Positions 16,928 through 25,503 of a stretch of 59,578 nucleotides of DNA are shown one piece after another. Each line of letters begins with the position of its first letter. Within the stretch, counting starts at the first letter, position 1. The notes under the pieces were generated by a model that made no database searches, was not told the DNA's origin, and was given only the letters and a program-made list of their open reading frames with translations. A program made the translations under genes and the position numbers. The stretch comes from CAYTES01 sp964436935 (GTDB lineage Bacteria; Patescibacteriota; Gracilibacteria; UBA1369; UBA12473), in contig CAYTES010000002.1 of assembly GCA_964436935.1 (NCBI GenBank), positions 1 to 59,578 of the forward strand. Reading direction: 5' to 3'.

Positions 16928-19458
16928 TGCGTTGAATCATCGGGTGAAACCTGATTTTTTAGAGTGGCGGCCCTTTTTTTGAGTTTTTCTTCACACGTTT
17001 CTATCGACATAAAGAATCCCGGGCTTAAGATGAGCGGCAAGTGATTCATTTTTAATTTTAGCCTTACTTTTATTGTTCCGTCCGGTTGTTCAACAAGTGC
17101 CGTGTTTTTCCAATCGATTTCTTCTGCAAAAGTTCCGAGTTCATTTTCTACATTGATGTTTCCCTGTAAGTATTTTACCAGATTTTCGATGTCGATTTCG
17201 ATTTCTTTTTCAGGAAGATGGATTCGAATGTGGTCTATTTTTTCGGGATCCACTTCTCCCCACCGTTTAAGATGGCTGGAACGCTTGAGGCGTATTTTGA
17301 ATGCCTCTTGCATGAGGCCCAATAACTGTTGGTTTTTTTCGCTAGGTTTTTCTGTTTTTGCATCGATGGTCCTTTTTTCTTTCATTTCTGAAGGGGGAGT
17401 GTTTTTTATAATCAGATGAGGCCTCCGAAGGAAAGGTCTTGTTCCTCTTAAAAAAACACTTTTTTTGCTTCTTTTTTCTTGTTTTAAGGCGAGTAGTGTT
17501 TCGCGAGTGTTGGGAATTCTTTCGGGGTAAATCAGCGCTTTTTTCCCTTCTCCAATAGTTTTCATTTCGTAAAGTTCGAGCGTTTTGATGAACTCTTCTT
17601 CTTCTCTTGACCAAGACTCGTTGTGGGGTTGAATCAGATGAAGCACCTCGTATGCGACTCGCGGAATTCCCATTTTTTTATCCATTTCATTTTTAGGGAT
17701 TGAGTCCTCTTCTTCGGTGGTTTCTTCAAAAGGAATAGGTTTGACCAGGCTTTCTTTGGGAGGTTGCAGTAGTCTCAATTTGAATAAAAGAGGAGTTTTT
17801 TTATCTTCCTTTTCCGTGTCTGGAGTTTCCCTTTTTTCTTCCGCATCCTTTTTTTCGGGATGATTTTCTTCCGGAGATTTTTTTTCGACCAGCATTTCAT
17901 TCAATCCTGCCAGCATGAGTCTTTTGAGCTCTATATAAACTGCTGCCGCTTCATATTTGAATTGATTTTTTGTTAAGATCTCTTTTCCTGTATCCACCAG
18001 GATTTCTCCTTCCGCGTTCATGATGCTTCGTATTTCATATCGTATTCCATCCAAATTCAGGCGAAATTTTCCTTCGCATTCCAAATTGGTGTTTGGGGCC
18101 GGTGTTGAATCCGGAGATATGGCTCGGGGAGAAAGGATCAATTCTTCAAATTCAACGAGTGCTTTTTTTTCTCTATCCCGCAATGAAATCCGGCTTGGGA
18201 TGAGTACCGTTTTTGCATTCTCCCGACAGGTTATTTTGAGTGCTTCGATTTCTTTTCTTTTTTCCTCGTATGGATAATTTTTAAATTTTTTGCCTGCCCA
18301 TTTCAAGATGATTTTACTTGTTAGTTCTACTGACGGCGTTTCCCTTTTTTCCTTTCCATTCAAAACTTTTTTTGTTTGTTGTTGTATGTGTTGTGAAATT
18401 TCATTCATTTTTTCCTCAAGCCATTCTTCCGCCAGTTCTTCCATCCATTGCAATGCGTTTATTGCGGCTTGGGGGTCGGTCACTGCTCTCAGGGTTGGAA
18501 GTTGTGTTTTTAATTGTTGGGTCGCCTTCATCCGATCGGCATTTTTTCGTGGGTTGCCCTTTAGGCCTGCCGCTTTAAAGGCTCCCTCCCATAATTGCCA
18601 TGCCATCCAGGCCATGTTGGTATGGATCGTGGCATTCGTTGAGGCGTGTTCCTTTTCGTTTCCATAGTCCCACTCTCTTTTGGAGTGCGTTCGACTATAC
18701 ATTCCTTCAGCGTTTAAATCTTTTTTAATTTCGGTAAGACCGTACTCTGTTTCACTTTGTAGCCATCCCATATAACCCATGAGATCATTGAGGCTGTGAA
18801 AAAAATCTAAATCATCTTCGGGATTTGCACTGTCCGCTAAGTGAATCATCAACCGAGTGGTGATCATTCTAATCTGTTGAGTTTGTTGCGAGTTGAGCTT
18901 TCCGGTGGCATAAAATGCCCCATAATGATCGACCAAAAAGTCAGAATTTTGCCGTTCTTTTTGGGGTCGAGTTTGATACAGAAGTGCCACACAGAGATCT
19001 TGAAAAGGAAATAATCCTTCGGGACAATCCACGAGGTCATTTTCTTTCATGCGCTCCATGGTGCGTATGAAAGCGTGCAATGCTTTTTCATGCTCCGGTT
19101 GCAGTAGTTCATTTTTTTGTCCCCAGGCTTCGGCGCTGCGTGCTATTTTCCCAATGCGTTGGAACGATTGCAGATTGGTTTCAATCACCACTGGAGCACC
19201 TGTTTTTAAAGAATCCCGATTCAAATAATCCCAAAAAGGGGGTTTGCCAAAGGGAATAATCATTTTCATGCCTTTGTTTTTCAAAAAACCAAGTTCCATT
19301 CCTATTTTTTCACTCAATTCCTGCGCATCTCGGAAAGGTCTATTTTTTATTTGCAGCTTGCGGAAGGCTATTTCGCTTTCCATCCATTCTTTCCATTTTT
19401 TCACGTGTGAGGATTCGGGTTCGTCGAGTGAGTGTTTTTTGAGCGAGGGATTTGGCAT
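16924..19458 (-). CDS. Large uncharacterised soluble protein (844 aa)
   Basis: 844 aa, Lys/Glu-rich, no signal peptide or membrane helix. A helical first half (with WMAWQLWEGAFKAAGL near residue 290) is followed by highly charged linkers around residues 550-600 (EKKSPEENHPEKKDAEEKRE) and 690-720. Three short beta/alpha units look related: about 400-490, 560-680 and 720-840. Each contains a phrase such as 'LKITCRENAKTVLIPSRI' or 'YEMKTIGEGKKALIYPERI', which suggests an internal repeat. I recognise no family. It is translationally coupled to the trpG-type gene. Confidence 0.6.
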   Translation of the reverse strand: MPNPSLKKHSLDEPESSHVKKWKEWMESEIAFRKLQIKNRPFRDAQELSEKIGMELGFLKNKGMKMIIPFGKPPFWDYLNRDSLKTGAPVVIETNLQSFQRIGKIARSAEAWGQKNELLQPEHEKALHAFIRTMERMKENDLVDCPEGLFPFQDLCVALLYQTRPQKERQNSDFLVDHYGAFYATGKLNSQQTQQIRMITTRLMIHLADSANPEDDLDFFHSLNDLMGYMGWLQSETEYGLTEIKKDLNAEGMYSRTHSKREWDYGNEKEHASTNATIHTNMAWMAWQLWEGAFKAAGLKGNPRKNADRMKATQQLKTQLPTLRAVTDPQAAINALQWMEELAEEWLEEKMNEISQHIQQQTKKVLNGKEKRETPSVELTSKIILKWAGKKFKNYPYEEKRKEIEALKITCRENAKTVLIPSRISLRDREKKALVEFEELILSPRAISPDSTPAPNTNLECEGKFRLNLDGIRYEIRSIMNAEGEILVDTGKEILTKNQFKYEAAAVYIELKRLMLAGLNEMLVEKKSPEENHPEKKDAEEKRETPDTEKEDKKTPLLFKLRLLQPPKESLVKPIPFEETTEEEDSIPKNEMDKKMGIPRVAYEVLHLIQPHNESWSREEEEFIKTLELYEMKTIGEGKKALIYPERIPNTRETLLALKQEKRSKKSVFLRGTRPFLRRPHLIIKNTPPSEMKEKRTIDAKTEKPSEKNQQLLGLMQEAFKIRLKRSSHLKRWGEVDPEKIDHIRIHLPEKEIEIDIENLVKYLQGNINVENELGTFAEEIDWKNTALVEQPDGTIKVRLKLKMNHLPLILSPGFFMSIETCEEKLKKRAATLKNQVSPDDSTQ

Positions 19459-19568
19459 GGAGCCTTTAATTTTTAAGATTGGGTATTTATAATACTATAT
19501 AATAATTTCACGTCAAATAAGCCTTGGTGGATTCTGTGGGTACTCTTTTTTATGGGGGCTGGCCTTTT
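19459..19568. other. Intergenic region upstream of the 844-aa gene
   Basis: 110 bp. It is AT-rich next to the 844-aa start (19480-19505 contains TATTTATAATACTATATAAT), consistent with a minus-strand promoter, but no -35 box is convincing. Confidence 0.35.
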
Positions 19569-20228
19569 TTAGTTTTGGCATCCACAAGCCCCTGTGGTTG
19601 CATTGGGGTTGTCGATTTTAAATCCTGCCGCCTCATACGTTTCTATGTAGTCGATACGGCTTCCTTTCATTTTCTCAAAGGATTCTCTGTCGATGAATAA
19701 GGTTACGTTGTTGTGAAATCCTAAAATTTTATCACCTTCTTGGGCATATTCTTCAAAATCCATGGAATAGGTGGCTCCGCTGCAACACCCTCCATCGCCT
19801 AAGCTCTTCACCCGTATGCCGTACTTTTTTCGGCCTTCCATTTCTGCAATTTCAACAATTTTAAGCGCCCCTCGCTCCGTCAAAACAATTCCTTTTTCGG
19901 ATAAATCTTTTTGATAGTCTTTTAAGCTTCCATTCAAGGCTTTAAGCATTTCGGTGAGCGTTGATTCCGGCATTCCATGCCCCAGAATTCCTTCTTTTAG
20001 GGTTTCGAAAACGTTCACGCTGCACCCAAAACAATGGAGCCCAAACTGTTGCATGATTTCGGCCGCATGAGGATGGCGTTGAAGCACTTGGCTGATGGTG
20101 AGATCCGAGTTTATCAGCGCTTGATCCCCCGATTTTTTGGAAGGCTTTTTTGATAATTTTTTTACGGATTGAGCCTTGGAGGAAAGGTGCTTTTTGGAGG
20201 CGATAGTTTTCGACGGCGTGGTTTTCAT
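19569..20228 (-). CDS. DUF1858 (ScdA_N-like) fused to an A-type iron-sulphur carrier (IscA/HesB)
   Basis: 219 aa from the ATG at 20228; an alternative ATG at 20258 overlaps the small upstream gene. Residues 1-40 are a Lys/Ser-rich basic tail. Residues 42-100 form a DUF1858 domain (LTISQVLQRHPHAAEIMQQFG, Cys66 and Cys69 in HCFGC). Residues 112-219 are an IscA/HesB domain with Cys148/Cys149 (GGCCSG) and CGC at 215-217. A-type carriers pass Fe-S clusters to apoproteins, whereas DUF1858 occurs in ScdA/RIC-like Fe-S repair proteins. The fusion therefore suggests cluster repair plus delivery (inference). No isc/suf genes are adjacent. Confidence 0.8.
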   Translation of the reverse strand: MKTTPSKTIASKKHLSSKAQSVKKLSKKPSKKSGDQALINSDLTISQVLQRHPHAAEIMQQFGLHCFGCSVNVFETLKEGILGHGMPESTLTEMLKALNGSLKDYQKDLSEKGIVLTERGALKIVEIAEMEGRKKYGIRVKSLGDGGCCSGATYSMDFEEYAQEGDKILGFHNNVTLFIDRESFEKMKGSRIDYIETYEAAGFKIDNPNATTGACGCQN

Positions 20229-20244
20229 GAGCGGTTTCTGTGGA

Positions 20245-20409
20245 TTAAAGTGATCCATTTTTTTCCTGGAGCGTGGTTTCGAGGGGGGTCGCTTTCAGGA
20301 CGTTTTTTTGAAGTTCGGTGTTTTGCCAAAAGAGATAAGTGACTCCTCCAATCATCATCACCAGAATTAAGATGGCTAGGATGGAGGTGTTTGCATGAAC
20401 GTTTTTCAT
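20245..20409 (-). CDS. 54-aa single-pass membrane protein
   Basis: A short minus-strand gene starting MKNVHANTSILAILILVMMIGGV. One transmembrane helix (residues about 9-27) is followed by a 27-residue hydrophilic tail. The stop is 16 bp before the start of the DUF1858-IscA gene, so the two are probably co-transcribed. The function is unknown. The clean helix and tight spacing support it being real. Confidence 0.5.
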   Translation of the reverse strand: MKNVHANTSILAILILVMMIGGVTYLFWQNTELQKNVLKATPLETTLQEKNGSL

Positions 20410-20573
20410 GGGGTATCAATACAGGAATTGATTTTATTGTACGCTTTTTGGAACTGGGTGCAACTGTTGGGGGATTTTTCTTGAACTTGCGTTAAAAATA
20501 AATAACAACAAAATCAACTTGTGTAAATTCCGTGGTCTCCGTTACAAGTGTATTGCTTTTAAATGGTGATTTT

Positions 20574-23500
20574 ATGAAGTTTTCTTCTTTTTATCGGGAC
20601 GTGAATTCTTGTCGACTACTTTATAAGTATTCAAAAGGGGATCGTTTTTCGAAGATTCTTTCGGCTCAACAAGAAATGCAACGGTATTCCGAGGAAGTTC
20701 GACCTCAATTTCTTGAAAAAATAGAAGCCGCTCGTGAAAAACGAAGAGCTTTGGTGGCTTTTTGTGAGTCTAGGGGATTGAAAATCGCTCAAAAAGTTTC
20801 TGAGGAAGCCATTGATGATGTTGAAAAAAAAGATCAAGAAGGGAGACTTATTGAATCCAGTTTTATTGTGGAGGTTGAAGATCCTAAACAAGCTCGTGAG
20901 GCGATCCGAATTTGTAAAGAAAAGAATCTCATGGCGTTGCCGATTGGGGCACGAACCAGTGGGTTGGGGGTTTTTGAGGTTGCCGGAGTGGCCGCCCAGA
21001 AAGGTTTTGATGGCGTGATGGGCATTCAGATGCATGATTTTAATGAATACGAGGAGAATGATGAAACGAAAGAAGTAAAATCCGCTTCCCAGACCATTGA
21101 TATTCCCTCTTATGATCCCGCCGTTTATGATTTGATTCGACATAAAACACTTCCCCTTGCGCTTTTGAAGTCCAAATCTTTTCCGCAAGATCTTGCCCAT
21201 CCTCATCGGGTGATTGCTCATGCGGGTTGTACGGTGGATGTGGTGAATCGTTTTTTGGCCGATAAATTAAAAGATCCTCGTTATCAGTATCGTATTTTGA
21301 ATGATCTTACGACCCGAAAAGAGGCGCAACTTGGTGGTGTTATTTCGACCGGGGCCGAAGGAGGTAATCGGACCAAAGTTTCGGAAGATCTTTGTCAAAC
21401 TACTATTGTTGATGGCAATGGAGCGTCGCGCATTTTGGATAAAGAGAAAAGTAAAAAAATAGTGGGTCTCAATGGGGTGACTTTGATCACTCAAGCGGAA
21501 TTTGAAGTGACCGCTTTTCCCAAGCATGAACATGCCGTTTTTATTCCGTTGAATGGCAAAGGCGTGAATATGTGGGAAAATATGTTGAAATTACAACAAC
21601 GTTTGAAGCGTTTTTGTAAGCCTAAAAATGGTTTAGGGGGTCGAGTTTTGGAAGGGGAAGGTCCCAATGGATTGATCATTACGGCCATGGAGCCGCTTTC
21701 TCGTTCCGCCTTGGATATCGCGACGGAAGGCGGGAATGGGAAGCCGGGAGATGATCTTTATAAGAACGCCTTGGGTACAGCTGAGGTTGGGGTTTATGTG
21801 ACATTTTCTTCATTTAACTCAGGAGACACTACCGATGCGATGTCGTATGTTGAAAGTTTATTGCAAGAAGAGTTGAGTCAGGTGTTGGGCTGTCCTTCTC
21901 ATTTGGAGGAGGCCAAGTTTGATGAAAAAACGTACAATATTAAAACGCTTAATTTGGCGAGCCATCGGCAAATTCTTTTTCTTCAACCTCAAGAGCGTGC
22001 TCGTATGGATGAAATTCGTCATGGTGCTCCTGCCCATTCCAAAGAAAAAGCAACGAAATTGGGAGGTCAAACGCAATCCACGGATCTCAATATTCGATTT
22101 CTTTCGGAAGATCCCGCGGAAAATAAAAAAGCGATGCAGTTGGTCTCTCGACTTTATAATGAATACGCCCAATCGTTTCGTTCTGAAGATGGATTTCAGG
22201 TAGTCTTGTATGGGCACCTTCATCCCGGTTTTGGTGAAGAGAGTGGAGGTTTTGATCCTCACGTTCGTGTGATTTTCGAATTGAGTAATCCGCATAGTCG
22301 TTACAATTCTCCTGAAAATGTGATTGCCATGAAAAAACGACAGGTGAAATTGTATCAAAAGCTGATGGCGTTGAATGGGAAATTCGGTATTTCCATCGCG
22401 TGTCCCGAGAAAAGTCGCTTCACCAATAAAGAGTATTGGAATTGGCTTTGTCTGTATTATCCGGAACAAGCCCGTGGCTATTTGGATGCCGCTGAAGAGT
22501 ATGGTTATTCCAAGACGGTTGAGGGGTTGCCCGATCGCGCTATTTTAGGGGGTCGTATACCGCATGAACTCCCCGGCACTCTCCACGCGGTCCCCAATGG
22601 AATCAAGGGGGTGCTCAATGAAGCGTTGATTGGGAATGAACCGGTTGGCGCGGAACGGATCGCGGGACTTCATCCGCTATTGAAAAACTATTGGCCCGCG
22701 ATTTTGGAAATGAGTCAATTTACTCATCGAGGCCCCCTTATTAAACGTATGGTGGGTGAAGTTCAGCGGAGTATTTATGAGAAATTTAAATTGAAAAATG
22801 ATCAGTATCCTTTTTTTATTGAATCCACTGCCGAAGCGGAACTTATTTTGGAAGAAAATTTTGGAAAAGATTGGGGAAATCATTATGTCATTCATCATAT
22901 TAAAGCAAACTCGGTCGATTTGTTAGCCGATCAATTTCCACGAAATCCCAAGGCGTTTTATGTGGTGGATTTGGAAGCGTTGGGTGTGCCCAAGGGGCTT
23001 TCACTGCTTGTCGCACCGCATGAGTCTATTCGAGATGCCTACGAACGAAATTTGTCAGGTCAAAATCAAGCTGTTTTTAGGAATTTATATGGAATGCGTG
23101 AAAAATGGCCTTATGAAACTCAGGAAACTCCAAATTTACCGGCCATTGCCAGTTTGGGAATTATTCTTCAAGAAAACGAGCTTGCGACTCAGTCCGCCGC
23201 GCAACGTCCTCGTATGATCACGACCAATCCGGGTCCCGGCCAGATTCATGACGTTATTTTGGGAGGAACTCAGGAACTTTTTGAACATCTTGCCGAATGG
23301 ACAACTCCGGAGTATCAGAAAAAAATCATTCAGGAACTTAGAGGATTTGTCGGTATTCCCAAGGAGCACGTGCTTGCTTTTTTTACGTCGGCCACTCAGT
23401 GCATGCGCATGTTGCAGCGATCATTAAAGGATAAGAAAGATCAAGTGAAGGTTTTGCAAGTGACCAATGATGCGTTCAGTGAAAGTTGGAATTCTATCAA

Positions 23501-24890
23501 TGGGGATGTGACTCGAATTATTACTCCGTGGACGACTTCGGAGCATTCCGAGATGGATCACGTGGCCAACGAACTGATTCAAGGCATGGACCCTAACCGA
23601 CGAAATCTTGTTTGTGTTACGCCTCATAAAACCTCTACCACCGCCGATTTTGCTCCCGATGATTTGATTCAAGCTCTGGCGCGTTTGGGGAAAATCATTG
23701 GAAAAGATTATGACATGATTTGTGACACCACTTCCGGGCTTGGTGCTCGTCATTATGCCACCACGCGGGATCCGGATACGGGATTCTCCAGGCTTCCCTT
23801 CGGAACATTTGCTTCTTTTCACAAAGGTTTGCAACAACCGCCCGGTCTTTCTTGTCTTTCTTTTTCTCCTCAATTGGCTCAACTTTTAGGGTTGGATATG
23901 GATGTCGCTTCGGGAGGGGATGTGGGTAAATTTAGCCTCAAAGCTAAAAATCAAGACACGCAACGTGGTAAAATTATTAATCCGCTTGCCTTGGCCATGT
24001 TGGGGCAAAAATTGAGAGCGGAAATAGAAGCGAGAAGAACCCCTGAGATTATTCAACAAGAAACTCAAGCCAAAGTGAGTTTGGTTTTGGGATGGTTGGA
24101 GTCGCATCCGGATCTTATGAATTTGGTTCCCAATGCGTTGGATGCTTCCCCTTTGTTATTTGGAATATTTTCGCAGGCTAAAAATTTAGTGGTGGCTAAA
24201 CGACTCTTAGCGGAAGTTTTCGGATATTATGTGGGTAGTGGGTATGCTCCTTTTGATAAAGAAGCCATTCGTAATTATTTGCCGAATGTTGCTTATGCGG
24301 ATCTTAAAAATATTTTAGCGGCTTTGGATGTGGTGTTGACCTTGCCCGATGTGGTTAAAACCCGAGGAGAGCACATTCCCAATATCGCTTTGCGTGAACC
24401 GCATAATCCATTGAGTGTGATTGAGCGTTTGATGAATGATTTTATGGTGGACGATATTTTCATGGATGCTCCCGGTTTGCATTGGTTGGAGCGACTGTTT
24501 AAAACATGGAATGCGAATGTGAGTAGAGAACAAACTATTCCCGGAAGTGAGTTTAAAACGAACGGTTCTTCGTATACCACCAAAGCTGAAATTTATGGAG
24601 ATCCTGATAATTTGGGTGAAATGCTAAAGATTGTTCAATTGGAAGATGAATATGAGAAATTCATTGTGGATCATTATAAAGATTATTTGAGTATTGAGAG
24701 GGAAATTCGAGCAAAAATTGGAAGTGATCCGGACGCTCGTTATGGTGATGACTTGGGTTTTACTCAGCAGATGGATTTCTTAATTCAGAGGGCGAAAAGT
24801 TCATTGATGTCCGTGGCTCATTTGCTCCGATTTTACGTGCAGGATAGTTTGTCTCATCAAGCTCGTCCCGAATTTCCGATTGTGGCGTAG
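20574..24890 (+). CDS. Giant fusion: FAD-linked oxidase + degenerate aminotransferase-like domain + class V (SerC-like) aminotransferase
   Basis: 1438 aa from the ATG at 20574 (AT-rich leader). Residues about 95-330 hold an FAD_binding_4/PCMH domain (LPIGARTSGLG; LGGVISTGAEGGNR). Residues about 380-640 look like the FAD-oxidase cap, with YGHLHPGFG and DPHVRVIFEL, as in D-lactate/glycolate dehydrogenases. Residues about 713-870 (MSQFTHRGPLIKRM ... LPAIASLGI) resemble a SerC-like half-domain lacking the Schiff-base Lys. Residues 881-1300 are a full fold-type I class V aminotransferase: NPGPGQ, CDTTSGLG, and Lys1084 in SFHKG as the likely PLP lysine. One chain could oxidise a 2-hydroxy acid and transaminate the product (inference). 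Transcribed alone, with terminators downstream. Confidence 0.8.
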   Translation: MKFSSFYRDVNSCRLLYKYSKGDRFSKILSAQQEMQRYSEEVRPQFLEKIEAAREKRRALVAFCESRGLKIAQKVSEEAIDDVEKKDQEGRLIESSFIVEVEDPKQAREAIRICKEKNLMALPIGARTSGLGVFEVAGVAAQKGFDGVMGIQMHDFNEYEENDETKEVKSASQTIDIPSYDPAVYDLIRHKTLPLALLKSKSFPQDLAHPHRVIAHAGCTVDVVNRFLADKLKDPRYQYRILNDLTTRKEAQLGGVISTGAEGGNRTKVSEDLCQTTIVDGNGASRILDKEKSKKIVGLNGVTLITQAEFEVTAFPKHEHAVFIPLNGKGVNMWENMLKLQQRLKRFCKPKNGLGGRVLEGEGPNGLIITAMEPLSRSALDIATEGGNGKPGDDLYKNALGTAEVGVYVTFSSFNSGDTTDAMSYVESLLQEELSQVLGCPSHLEEAKFDEKTYNIKTLNLASHRQILFLQPQERARMDEIRHGAPAHSKEKATKLGGQTQSTDLNIRFLSEDPAENKKAMQLVSRLYNEYAQSFRSEDGFQVVLYGHLHPGFGEESGGFDPHVRVIFELSNPHSRYNSPENVIAMKKRQVKLYQKLMALNGKFGISIACPEKSRFTNKEYWNWLCLYYPEQARGYLDAAEEYGYSKTVEGLPDRAILGGRIPHELPGTLHAVPNGIKGVLNEALIGNEPVGAERIAGLHPLLKNYWPAILEMSQFTHRGPLIKRMVGEVQRSIYEKFKLKNDQYPFFIESTAEAELILEENFGKDWGNHYVIHHIKANSVDLLADQFPRNPKAFYVVDLEALGVPKGLSLLVAPHESIRDAYERNLSGQNQAVFRNLYGMREKWPYETQETPNLPAIASLGIILQENELATQSAAQRPRMITTNPGPGQIHDVILGGTQELFEHLAEWTTPEYQKKIIQELRGFVGIPKEHVLAFFTSATQCMRMLQRSLKDKKDQVKVLQVTNDAFSESWNSINGDVTRIITPWTTSEHSEMDHVANELIQGMDPNRRNLVCVTPHKTSTTADFAPDDLIQALARLGKIIGKDYDMICDTTSGLGARHYATTRDPDTGFSRLPFGTFASFHKGLQQPPGLSCLSFSPQLAQLLGLDMDVASGGDVGKFSLKAKNQDTQRGKIINPLALAMLGQKLRAEIEARRTPEIIQQETQAKVSLVLGWLESHPDLMNLVPNALDASPLLFGIFSQAKNLVVAKRLLAEVFGYYVGSGYAPFDKEAIRNYLPNVAYADLKNILAALDVVLTLPDVVKTRGEHIPNIALREPHNPLSVIERLMNDFMVDDIFMDAPGLHWLERLFKTWNANVSREQTIPGSEFKTNGSSYTTKAEIYGDPDNLGEMLKIVQLEDEYEKFIVDHYKDYLSIEREIRAKIGSDPDARYGDDLGFTQQMDFLIQRAKSSLMSVAHLLRFYVQDSLSHQARPEFPIVA

Positions 24891-24900
24891 ATTAAAAAAA

Positions 24901-24957
24901 AGCCCCCGCTTTGTGGGCGAGGGCTAAAAAAGCCCGCTTTGTGGGCAAGGCTTTTAG
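24901..24957. terminator. Two tandem terminator hairpins between convergent genes
   Basis: Two near-identical hairpins share the core GCCCGCTTTGTGGGC. The first (24901-24925) closes with AGCCC/GGGCT, the second (24929-24957) with AAGCC/GGCTT followed by T-residues. A-runs upstream and T-runs downstream suit termination in both directions, for the fusion gene (plus) and the histone-like gene (minus). Confidence 0.75.
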
Positions 24958-24967
24958 GGGGGCAAGA

Positions 24968-25219
24968 CTATCTTTTCTTCTTGGTCGGAGCCTTTGCTTT
25001 TGCCTTAGGTTTTACGGCTTTGGATTTGACAGACATTGCCGTGGCCTTGGGCTTAGCTTTTCCTTTAGGCGCAGCCTTTTTAGGGGCGGCTTTTTTCATT
25101 GGCTTGGCCTTAGCCGTGGGGGCCATCTTTTTAGGAGCGGCCTTTTTCATTGGCTTGGCCTTAGCCTTAGGAGCAGCCTTTTTGGCCACTTTAGGTTTTG
25201 TAGCTTTCTTTGGAGGCAT
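24968..25219 (-). CDS. Histone H1-like Lys/Ala/Pro-rich DNA-binding protein
   Basis: 83 aa composed almost entirely of Lys, Ala and Pro, with repeats of the unit KAKPMKKAAPKK (twice) and variants. No globular domain. Such tails resemble eukaryotic H1 C-termini and bacterial Hc1/AlgP-like proteins that neutralise and compact DNA. The start MPPKK at 25219 is in a GGAGGCAT context on the plus strand, and no Shine-Dalgarno sequence is evident. The repetitive DNA is prone to length variation. The plus strand here also reads as a long open frame, which I regard as a shadow. Confidence 0.75.
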   Translation of the reverse strand: MPPKKATKPKVAKKAAPKAKAKPMKKAAPKKMAPTAKAKPMKKAAPKKAAPKGKAKPKATAMSVKSKAVKPKAKAKAPTKKKR

Positions 25220-25338
25220 TGGAGGAAAGTTAGAAATATAAAACTTTATATAAATTCTCCCTGTGATTCTAATCTGTTACAAGGGGTTTATTTGAAATCC
25301 TGTATCACTTTTTTTGAAATATTTTTTATATCAGATTT

Positions 25339-25503
25339 AGGAACTCCCGCAAAACTCCCTTCCGTTGGAAAACCGCCTTTTTTCCGAGCTGTTTTGACGA
25401 ACCTTCTCATCGTATCTTCTTTTGATACGCTTCGTCGGCTCGTTTTTACATCTCAAAAAAATGACTTATTTTCCAATTGAAATGGAGTTTTGCGGGAGTT
25501 CCT
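25339..25503. repeat. 165-bp self-complementary element with 20-bp perfect terminal inverted repeats (MITE-like)
   Basis: AGGAACTCCCGCAAAACTCC at 25339-25358 is exactly complementary to 25484-25503. Nested inside are further matching arms: TTGGAAAA/TTTTCCAA, GAGC/GCTC, GACGAA/TTCGTC and CGTATC/GATACG around the loop TTCTTTT. The whole element can thus fold into one long interrupted hairpin. It carries no gene. The right end abuts the stop codon of the reductase gene at 25504. No clear target-site duplication is visible. It could be a miniature inverted-repeat transposable element or a structured RNA. Confidence 0.75.

Noticed and set aside
20225..20419. 64-aa minus-strand frame upstream of the DUF1858-IscA gene
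   Set aside because: Its composition is not protein-like. The overlapping 54-aa frame at 20245-20409, which has a clear membrane helix, is preferred.
24911..25480. Long plus-strand Phe/Gly/Leu-rich frame opposite the histone-like gene
   Set aside because: It is the complement of Lys/Ala/Pro codon repeats, which gives low-complexity hydrophobic sequence automatically. It also runs into the hairpin element and has no start signal.
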